NCBI RefSeq assembly: GCF_014212015.1
Contig: NZ_JACJVN010000055.1
Location: 1-64,000 of the forward strand
Source of the DNA: Cohnella lubricantis
GTDB lineage: Bacteria > Bacillota > Bacilli > Paenibacillales > Paenibacillaceae
Direction: 5' to 3'
DNA: 64,000 nucleotides
The stretch's first letter is position 1; each line of letters begins with the position of its first letter. A program made the position numbers and the translations under genes. The notes below the pieces were generated by a model, which did not search any database, was not told the origin of the DNA, and saw nothing but the letters and a program-made list of their open reading frames with translations. Shown here piece by piece: positions 57,677 to 64,000 of this stretch.

Positions 57677-58720
57677 CTATGATCCATATACATATTCCTT
57701 TAGCCGTTCAAGAAGGGTTGGTGTCCATGCGATATGCTCGAACACAGTATGATATCCGCGAACTCGCTGATTATACGCTTCAACGGTCAACAATGCCTGC
57801 TCGATATCTTCCCAGGAGACGCCTAGTTCATCGGGACGGTAACGGACATGGGCTCCGTCCAGCGCCGATCTCAACTCGCGCCAGCGGCTGTCCTGAAGGT
57901 AATCGGCCTGCAGATAGGAAGCAATCACAATGCCAAGCGATACGACCTCCCCGTGAATCAGAGGGCGATCGCATAACAAATCCATGTTCCAGGCAAACAA
58001 ATGCTCTGCTCCGGCGCCGATCGGCATCGACGAATTCGCCGTCACCAGCTCCGTTGAGCGCTGCGTGTAGGCCATCAGCTTGCAGATACCATTCTCCGAC
58101 ATCGCCCCGATCTCTGCCGCATCTCGAATGGATTCTTGAATTAACGCGCCGATCTCCCCTGCGATCTTCGGGTCCGGCGGTTCCCCAACGCCTCGCGAAT
58201 GCGCCAGCTCCCAATCCTGCAGCGCCGTCTGCATGTACAACAGGTCCCCGTATCCGGCGCGATTGAATCGAGGCTCCGCCAGCGCGATCAACTCCGGGTC
58301 GACGATTACCTTCTTCGGATAACCGTCCACCTTAAAGCCGAACGGACCGCCGTCCCTTCGGATGGAGATGTAGTCCGAGAACGGCGCGTTGGTGGACGTA
58401 ATCGATGGAATGATCACCGGTACGGAGCCGTGCAGATAGGCCATATATTTGGCCGCGTCCAGGACCGTTCCGCCGCCGGCGCCGACAACCCGGACGCCTT
58501 CGCGCAGCGTGCCGGCGGACAGCCGTTCATACAACGCATCTAATTTGTCCTGATCGAGCGAATCGATGTTGACGACGGCTGCAGGAGGAGAAGAACGGAA
58601 GAACGGCTCGCCAAGCGTCCACGCCGGCTCCATCGTCAGCACGATATATTCGCCGATCTTCTCCAATTCCCGTGCCAGGATGGAACGTCCGTAGCTCGTC
58701 TCGATGTGATTCACCAGCAT
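57677..58720 (-). CDS. Fe-ADH/glycerol-1-phosphate dehydrogenase-like enzyme (AraM-like)
   Basis: 347 residues from ATG at 58720 (GTG at 58723 also possible); open frame further up overlaps the beta-galactosidase gene. NAD-binding VVGAGGGTVLDAAKYMAY and IPSITSTNAPFSDYISI; metal ligands in AGYGDLLY (Asp), GAGAEHLFAW (His) and HGEVVSLG (His), as in glycerol-1-phosphate dehydrogenase AraM/EgsA. Its place between beta-galactosidase and galactonate dehydratase suggests it oxidises a sugar or sugar-derived alcohol, possibly galactose, but this is inference. The 12-bp gap shows one operon. Confidence 0.83.
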   Translation of the reverse strand: MLVNHIETSYGRSILARELEKIGEYIVLTMEPAWTLGEPFFRSSPPAAVVNIDSLDQDKLDALYERLSAGTLREGVRVVGAGGGTVLDAAKYMAYLHGSVPVIIPSITSTNAPFSDYISIRRDGGPFGFKVDGYPKKVIVDPELIALAEPRFNRAGYGDLLYMQTALQDWELAHSRGVGEPPDPKIAGEIGALIQESIRDAAEIGAMSENGICKLMAYTQRSTELVTANSSMPIGAGAEHLFAWNMDLLCDRPLIHGEVVSLGIVIASYLQADYLQDSRWRELRSALDGAHVRYRPDELGVSWEDIEQALLTVEAYNQRVRGYHTVFEHIAWTPTLLERLKEYVYGS

Positions 58721-58731
58721 CACCCCGCCGC

Positions 58732-60696
58732 TCAGGCGCCCGTTCGGACGACAAGCACGCCCAACGCCGGTATGGTCGCTTCGCCTGACAAGGCAGCTCC
58801 TGTCATGGCATCCGTTCCCTCTTCTGCAAGGCTCACCGTTCTCGGTTCGCGGCCATAGTTCAGATAGAACGCGAACCGAGTACGACCGTCGGATCGCCGC
58901 GTAAGGAACACATCGTCGGGAAGCTGCTGCCGGACCACTCCGCGTTCGTCCGCCACGTCGCATAGAATGTCGCGGATCAACTCCCGGCTTCCCATCACGC
59001 CTACGTAATACACCCTGCCCTCCCCGAACCGGTTCACCGAGATCGCCGTCCGTCCCGCATAGAACTTCTCCGTATACGCGGCAAGCGTCTCCGCTCCCTT
59101 AGGCTTGATCATATCCAACCAGCTGTTCACCCGATATTCCCGGTTGCGATAGACGATGCCGTTGGAATAATGATCCGGGAGCACCTCGAATTCGTCGATC
59201 TCGATTCCCGCCATATCCGACAGAAGACCTGGCCACGGCGTATCAATCGTCGTATTCTCCCAAGACTTCATTCCGCTTCTCGCCCCGATGATCAGGCAGC
59301 CGCCTTCCCGGACATAACGCTCGAGATTCTCCCGAATCTCATCGCTCACCATCGACATGGAAGGCGCGACGACGAACGCGTATCCCGACAGATCCATGGC
59401 CGGATCGATCAAGTCCGGCGTAATGCCCATGCGCAGAAGCTCGCGATAATAAGCCGTAATATGCTTACGGTAATTGAAGTTGGAATACTGCTTCTGCGAT
59501 TCGAAAGCCCAAATCTGGTCATAGCTGTGCAAGATCGCCACCGGAGACTCGACCCGCGTTCCCGCCAGATCGGAGGAGAAGCCGGCAAGCTCTCGAGTTA
59601 CCTGCTTGATCTCGTCATAAGCCCTGCGCGGCGTTCCGTCGTGACGAAGAATTCCGTTCGGATTCTGCTCCCAGCTAAACCTGCCGGACCGCCAACGGTA
59701 ATAGAGAACCGCATTGCCTCCTCTGGCGATATCCTGATACGTCCAGAATCGGACAAGCCCGGGCTCGATCGCCAGATTATAGTCGCTATAATTGAAGTAG
59801 CCGTTCTTCTGCTCCATGATCCACATATTGTCTCGCTTCACGCTGCGATGCACATCCAGGTTCAGACACGTGTAGACATTATCCGTATCCACGTCCGGAT
59901 ACAGGTCGACTCCCATGACGTCAAGCTTCTTCGCGAGCTTGTATAGATCCAGCCAGATGTATAAGCCAAGCGAGTTATGCGTGACTTTGTGATGCGGGGC
60001 ATGGCGCTTAATAATATCAACCTGCATGTTCAGATGCTTCGCCGTCGCGTCGGAGGAGAAGCGGTAGAAATCGAGCAATTGGCTGATCGATTTGGTTAAC
60101 TGATCGGCCGCGGGCAGCTCGACCTCTTCCCATTCGTTGTAAATTTGGCTCCAGAATACCGTCCCCCAAGCCTCGTTCAGATGATCGAGCGTACCGTATT
60201 TAACCCTTAGCCATTTGCGGAACTCGATACGGCATTCGTCGCAGTAGCAATGGACCGCGCGCAACTCGTTGTCGATCTGCCAGCCGATGACGGCCGGGTG
60301 GTCCGCGTAATGCTCCGCCATCTTCTCCACGATACGAGCGACGTAGTGCGCGAATATCCGGCTCGTATGGCAATGGAATCCCCTGTCGGCGTGGATGCGG
60401 CCGAACTCGTCCGCGCGAACGACTTCGGGATGCTTGTGCCGCAGCCAGACCGGCGAACCCTCGATCGGCGTCGTCAGAATGAAGCGAATTCCTTCGCGTG
60501 ATGCCATCTCCATAAAATCGTCTAACCAGGCAAAATCAAAGTTCCCTTCCGTCGGCTCCAGCCGGGACCACGCCAGCTCCGATACCCGAAGCACATTGAT
60601 TCCCGCTTCTCTCATCAACCGGATATCCTCCGGCCATCTCTCCCTTGGCCAATGCTCCGAATAATAGCTGGTTCCGATTAATATTTGATTATCCAT
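58732..60696 (-). CDS. Beta-galactosidase, glycoside hydrolase family 42
   Basis: 654 residues. GH42 TIM barrel with acid/base Glu144 in WQIDNE, and a nucleophile Glu near 300 in WIMEQKNG. Cys109, Cys150, Cys152 and Cys155 (HCHTS, HCYCDEC) reproduce the four-Cys zinc site of Thermus A4-type enzymes. Domain B (trimerisation, about 395-595) and a C-terminal beta domain follow. No signal peptide, so it acts in the cytoplasm on imported galactosides. It lies 35 bp after the galactonate dehydratase gene. Confidence 0.95.
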   Translation of the reverse strand: MDNQILIGTSYYSEHWPRERWPEDIRLMREAGINVLRVSELAWSRLEPTEGNFDFAWLDDFMEMASREGIRFILTTPIEGSPVWLRHKHPEVVRADEFGRIHADRGFHCHTSRIFAHYVARIVEKMAEHYADHPAVIGWQIDNELRAVHCYCDECRIEFRKWLRVKYGTLDHLNEAWGTVFWSQIYNEWEEVELPAADQLTKSISQLLDFYRFSSDATAKHLNMQVDIIKRHAPHHKVTHNSLGLYIWLDLYKLAKKLDVMGVDLYPDVDTDNVYTCLNLDVHRSVKRDNMWIMEQKNGYFNYSDYNLAIEPGLVRFWTYQDIARGGNAVLYYRWRSGRFSWEQNPNGILRHDGTPRRAYDEIKQVTRELAGFSSDLAGTRVESPVAILHSYDQIWAFESQKQYSNFNYRKHITAYYRELLRMGITPDLIDPAMDLSGYAFVVAPSMSMVSDEIRENLERYVREGGCLIIGARSGMKSWENTTIDTPWPGLLSDMAGIEIDEFEVLPDHYSNGIVYRNREYRVNSWLDMIKPKGAETLAAYTEKFYAGRTAISVNRFGEGRVYYVGVMGSRELIRDILCDVADERGVVRQQLPDDVFLTRRSDGRTRFAFYLNYGREPRTVSLAEEGTDAMTGAALSGEATIPALGVLVVRTGA

Positions 60697-60731
60697 CTTA
60701 ACCCTCCGTTCGGTCTGTTGGTACTATCGGT

Positions 60732-61880
60732 TTACCTCTCCGCGTATGCCCCGTCTTCGTAGCGCCAGATCGGGCTCTTGTAGTCATGTCCGGTCTTAGC
60801 GGCCTGCCGGACCTTCTCTTCGTCGATCTCGATGCCCAGCCCCGGAAGCGAGGGGCGTTGGACGAAGCCGTCCTTAAAGTCGAACACCTCAGGATTCGCG
60901 ACGTAGTCCAGCAGCTCGACCTGCTGATTGTAATGAATGCCGATGCTCTGTTCCTGGATGATCGCGTTCGGCGTGCAGAAGTCGAGCTGCAGAGACGCCG
61001 CGAGACACATCGGCCCCAGCGGGCAATGAGGCGCGACGGCAACGTCGAACGCTTCCGCCATCGCCGCGATCTTGCGGCCCTCCAGAATGCCTCCCGCATG
61101 CGACAGGTCGGGCTGAATAATGTCAACCGTTCCTTCCGTCAACACCTGCTTGAAGCCCCATCGGGTGTACATTCGCTCGCCGGTTGCGATCGGGATCGTC
61201 GTATGCGCTTTGAGATCCTTAAGCGCTTCATTGTTCTCGGGAAGGACGGGCTCCTCGATGAACATCGGACGGAACGGTTCAAGCTCCTTCGCCAGCACCT
61301 TGGCCATCGCTTTGTGGACGCGGCCGTGAAAGTCCAACGCGATGCCGAAATCCATGCCGACCGCTTCGCGCGCCGCAGCCATCCGCTCTACCGCCGCCTC
61401 GATCTTGACGAACGAATCGATGTAATTCAAATCTTCCGTCGCGTTCATCTTGAGCGCCGTAAACCCCGCTTCTTTCCTTTGTCTCGCCTGCTCGGCAATG
61501 TTGCTCGGTCGGTCCCCGCCGATCCATGCATACACGCGCATCTTGTCGCGGCAAGCGCCTCCCAGCAGATCATATATAGGCGCGTTATAATATTTGCCCT
61601 TAATATCCCACAGCGCTTGGTCGATGCCCGAGATCGCGCTCGTCAAGATAGGCCCGCCGCGGTAGAAGCCGCTTCGGTACAGCACTTGAAAATGATCCTC
61701 GATTCGCATCGGATCCTTGCCGATCAAATAATCGCCGATCTCCTTGACCGCGGCCGCAACCGTATCCGCGCGGTTCTCCACGATCGGCTCGCCCCATCCG
61801 GCCAGCCCCTCGTCGGTTTCGATTCTCAGGAACAGCCATCTGGGAGGAACCTTGAACAATTCCAGCTTCGTTATCTTCAT
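60732..61880 (-). CDS. dgoD: D-galactonate dehydratase
   Basis: 382 residues, mandelate racemase/enolase superfamily, very similar in pattern to E. coli DgoD: PPRWLFLRIETDEGLAGWGEP, FYRGGPILTSAISGIDQALWDIKGK (abbreviated), LDFHGR with catalytic His, metal ligands in DFHG, IEEP and ATGERM, and APHCPLGP. It dehydrates D-galactonate to 2-dehydro-3-deoxygalactonate. Genes for the next steps (dgoK, dgoA) are not here. Gluconate or another aldonate is a less likely substrate. Confidence 0.92.
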   Translation of the reverse strand: MKITKLELFKVPPRWLFLRIETDEGLAGWGEPIVENRADTVAAAVKEIGDYLIGKDPMRIEDHFQVLYRSGFYRGGPILTSAISGIDQALWDIKGKYYNAPIYDLLGGACRDKMRVYAWIGGDRPSNIAEQARQRKEAGFTALKMNATEDLNYIDSFVKIEAAVERMAAAREAVGMDFGIALDFHGRVHKAMAKVLAKELEPFRPMFIEEPVLPENNEALKDLKAHTTIPIATGERMYTRWGFKQVLTEGTVDIIQPDLSHAGGILEGRKIAAMAEAFDVAVAPHCPLGPMCLAASLQLDFCTPNAIIQEQSIGIHYNQQVELLDYVANPEVFDFKDGFVQRPSLPGLGIEIDEEKVRQAAKTGHDYKSPIWRYEDGAYAER

Positions 61881-61909
61881 TGCCGCACCTCACGCTCGAA
61901 TGTCCTTAA

Positions 61910-61937
61910 CCCCCGGCGTCTATGCCGCCGCCGGGGG
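61910..61937 (-). terminator. GC-rich hairpin after binding-protein gene, weak terminator
   Basis: CCCCCGGCG / CGCCGGGGG stem with a 10-base loop, between the binding-protein stop and dgoD. Downstream on the minus strand is only GGTTAAGG, so read-through into dgoD is likely. Confidence 0.65.
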
Positions 61938-61947
61938 CTTCTTCTGT

Positions 61948-63534
61948 TTATTTCGACGCGAACAAGCCCTTGTACTTCTCGTTGATGGCATCCGTGATCT
62001 CCTGGCCGCCGGACTGCTTCCATTTCTCGACGAAGGCGTCGAAATCGCCGTCCAAATTCCATTCGCCCGTAATGAACTTGATGATGGCGTCGCTCTCCAG
62101 CTTGCCGAGATCCGGATACTTGGAAGTGACCTCCGGAACGGACCACAGCACAGCCGGCACCTTGCGTCCCTCCATTCCCTGATCCAACTGCTTCGCGAAT
62201 TCCAGCGACGATTCCGGATAATCGTGCTTCTCCATATAAGTGGATTTCTGCGTATACATGCCGTAGAACAGACCGGCGCCGATACTCAGCTTATTGGCTT
62301 CCGAAGCGTATTCCGGCTTGCTGACCGCCCTGCCGTCCACGAGATCGTAGTGTTTGCCCTCGATCCCGAACGAAGCGAGCAGGAACGTGCTCTCGTCCGT
62401 GGATAACGCTTCGAGAATCTCGTAGATCTTCTGCTTCTTAGCGGGATCCTTCTCGACCTGTACGCCCATTGCGGCAAAGCCTTGTTTGGCTCCGTAGGAG
62501 AACGCCGTTCCCGGCCCGTATGGACCGTCCAGCGGCTTGCCGACGACGATGCTGTTGTCCGGATTGCTGGCCTTGAACGCAACGCCGAGAATACCGACGG
62601 TCTCGTCGAATTGGAACGACATCCAATCCCGAATGCCGACTTTGCCGTTGTAGAAGTCGTTATGAGCGTCCTGCGCATTCTTCGTGATGAATTCCGGATC
62701 GATCAAATCCTCTTTGTACCATTGCTGCAGCTTTCGGAACGCTTCGCGCGAGTTGTCCGAGATCAGGCCGTTGGACACGACGCCGTTCTCATCTGCATAC
62801 CAGTCCGGCCTAGCTTGGTAAGCGCCGAACAAAGTGGTGAAGTTACGGCGGTCCGTACCGGCCGCGGATATGCCGTACGTGTCCTTCTTCCCGTTGCCGT
62901 CCGGATCGTCGTTGCGGAATTTCCGAATTACGTCCTCGAACTCCTCCAAGGTCTTGGGAGGTTCGGCATAGCCGATCTTCGCCAGCCAATTGGCATTATA
63001 GCCGGGCAGGAACGGCAAGTTCCCGATGGGCCAGGCGAACGGGACGCCATAGCTCTTGTTGTCGTACAGTCCGAAAGTCCACAGCGTCGGATCGATCTCA
63101 TCGATCATCGCTGCGTATTGGGGCATACGATCCCGAATCTCTTGCTCGGGCAGCTCGGCTACGACGCCCTGCTGCGCCAATTGGGCCAATTGGCCGGGAG
63201 ATTCCGTATAGATGACATCCGGTATTTCGCCCGCGCTGATTTTCAAGAACATCTGCTCATTGTAATTCTGTCGTTCAACGCGAATGTTCTTGAACTTCAC
63301 GTTGAACTTCTCCTCCAGCGCCTTCTGCACCTCCGTGCCGTCCTTCTCCGGCGGGTTAAAGCTTAGCCAAGAGATCTCGATCGGCTTCTCGCTGCCGCTT
63401 GATGGTCCATCTCCCGTGCCGCTTGCCGTACCAACGCTCGAGCCGTTAGCGCCTCCGCCGCTGCATGCCGCCAGCGACGAGCCGATCAAGACCGCCGTCA
63501 CTCCGTGTAGCCACTTCTGCGTACCGCCCTTCAT
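61948..63534 (-). CDS. LplA-type solute-binding lipoprotein
   Basis: 528 residues; lipoprotein signal ends SLAAC, followed by a Gly/Ser linker. This is the long SBP type (LplA/YtcQ) that works with LplB/LplC permeases: ISWLSFNPPEKDGTEVQKALEEKFNVKFKNIRVERQNY (abbreviated) and DGNGKKDTYGISAAG in an EF-like turn. GGAGGGG upstream of the ATG. It binds an oligosaccharide, perhaps a galactoside, for uptake by the permease encoded upstream. Followed by dgoD and the beta-galactosidase. Confidence 0.92.
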   Translation of the reverse strand: MKGGTQKWLHGVTAVLIGSSLAACSGGGANGSSVGTASGTGDGPSSGSEKPIEISWLSFNPPEKDGTEVQKALEEKFNVKFKNIRVERQNYNEQMFLKISAGEIPDVIYTESPGQLAQLAQQGVVAELPEQEIRDRMPQYAAMIDEIDPTLWTFGLYDNKSYGVPFAWPIGNLPFLPGYNANWLAKIGYAEPPKTLEEFEDVIRKFRNDDPDGNGKKDTYGISAAGTDRRNFTTLFGAYQARPDWYADENGVVSNGLISDNSREAFRKLQQWYKEDLIDPEFITKNAQDAHNDFYNGKVGIRDWMSFQFDETVGILGVAFKASNPDNSIVVGKPLDGPYGPGTAFSYGAKQGFAAMGVQVEKDPAKKQKIYEILEALSTDESTFLLASFGIEGKHYDLVDGRAVSKPEYASEANKLSIGAGLFYGMYTQKSTYMEKHDYPESSLEFAKQLDQGMEGRKVPAVLWSVPEVTSKYPDLGKLESDAIIKFITGEWNLDGDFDAFVEKWKQSGGQEITDAINEKYKGLFASK

Positions 63535-63578
63535 TCGAACCCCTCCACCAATCGTTATTTATGAAATGCTAAGCGGGC

Positions 63579-64000
63579 TTAGCCTTTCAACGAACCGACC
63601 AATATCCCTTTCACGAAATATTTCTGGATGAACGGATAAACGACCAAAATAGGCAGCGTGGAGACCATCAGAGCGGCGGCTTTGATCGTCTCCGGCGTCA
63701 CGATCTCAACGCCAGGCGCTTGGTTCATCATGGCGTTCAGCTCTTGCGCCTCGTTCGAGACGATCAGCTTGCGCAGGAACATCTGAAGAACGATCTTGCC
63801 GGGATCTTGAATGTAGAGCATAGCGTCGAACCAGGCGTTCCAATGGTTGACGACCTGCCATAGCCCAACGGTGGCTAGAATAGGCTTGGACAGGGGCAGC
63901 ACAATGGAGACAAAGCTTCGGAAGTCCCCCGCGCCGTCGATCTTGGCGGAATCCTCGAGCTCGTCGGGAATCTCCATGAAGAAATTGCGCATGATGAGCA
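63579..64000 (-). CDS. LplC-type carbohydrate ABC permease, 5' part beyond the window
   Basis: The frame stays open to the window edge (about 140 residues seen). EAA loop EIPDELEDSAKIDGAGDFRSFVSIVLPLSKP (abbreviated), further spans, and the C-terminal YFVKGILVGSLKG characteristic of the LplC/YtcP subfamily. An internal ATG at 63992 is not the true start because the preceding codons encode the expected LI-MRNFF span. The start lies outside the window. Confidence 0.9.
   Translation of the reverse strand, partial: LIMRNFFMEIPDELEDSAKIDGAGDFRSFVSIVLPLSKPILATVGLWQVVNHWNAWFDAMLYIQDPGKIVLQMFLRKLIVSNEAQELNAMMNQAPGVEIVTPETIKAAALMVSTLPILVVYPFIQKYFVKGILVGSLKG

Noticed and set aside
60786-61985. Open frame of 399 codons opposite dgoD
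   Set aside because: dgoD motifs fully explain the segment; the plus frame has no recognisable domain.

Overview
The window looks like a chromosomal piece of an endospore-forming, moderately high-GC member of the Bacillales, most likely Paenibacillaceae (Paenibacillus/Cohnella-like). The reasons are a Spo0E-type phosphatase, CotF-like spore coat genes, a Phe T-box leader, a pheS-pheT-zapA-mutS2-yshE order that echoes Bacillus subtilis, and many YesM/YesN two-component pairs beside sugar ABC transporters. Almost everything lies on the minus strand. Only five genes on the plus strand look real: a small membrane protein, a CuA-type lipoprotein, a 108-residue unknown, and mqnB-mqnD. No tRNA, rRNA, CRISPR array, insertion sequence or prophage was seen.

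Region 1-6.3 kb: the end of an RluA-type pseudouridine synthase gene, a cobalamin pair (PduO-type adenosyltransferase and a divergent CobU-like protein), a Spo0E-like protein, an alaR-alaT-like regulator/aminotransferase operon, two coat-related genes, a 51-bp tandem repeat array, a DUF559-like gene and a second, degenerate 25-bp repeat array.

Region 6.3-19.9 kb: cysK with a zinc-ribbon protein, a 27-residue membrane peptide and DUF350 (yshE-like); mutS2; two small plus-strand membrane/lipoprotein genes; a chemoreceptor; a ZapA-domain protein with a very long coiled coil; and pheT-pheS behind a Phe T-box. rnhC, cvpA and polX, which lie in this neighbourhood in B. subtilis, are missing.

Region 19.9-32.4 kb: a copper block (YcnI-like, CopC-CopD fusion, NarL-type two-component system), a GGDEF-EAL membrane protein, a TetR regulator, an HMGL-like aldolase, an FMN reductase, a lipoprotein, Fur with a probable autoregulatory box, and the futalosine-pathway genes mqnB-mqnD.

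Region 32.4-40.3 kb: a zinc regulon (COG0523 GTPase, znuA, znuB, znuC, zur) with two almost identical Zur boxes, an MFS transporter, then an uncharacterised group of four genes: a trypsin-like protease without PDZ domain, a double zinc ribbon, and two genes made of three copies of one small domain.

Region 40.3-64 kb: carbohydrate uptake and use. There are two complete permease/binding-protein systems and part of a third, two YesM/YesN two-component systems, LacI and GntR regulators, a GH42 beta-galactosidase, a Fe-ADH/glycerol-1-phosphate-dehydrogenase-like enzyme and a D-galactonate dehydratase. No transporter ATPase is present, so a shared MsmX-type ATPase elsewhere is likely. Four of the five solute-binding protein genes are followed by a hairpin without a clear U-tract, and the fifth by a strong terminator.

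The best candidates for something undescribed are the 14-15-unit hendecad array fused to a ZapA domain, the three-copy domain family with a possible non-canonical start codon, and the 51-bp repeat array.
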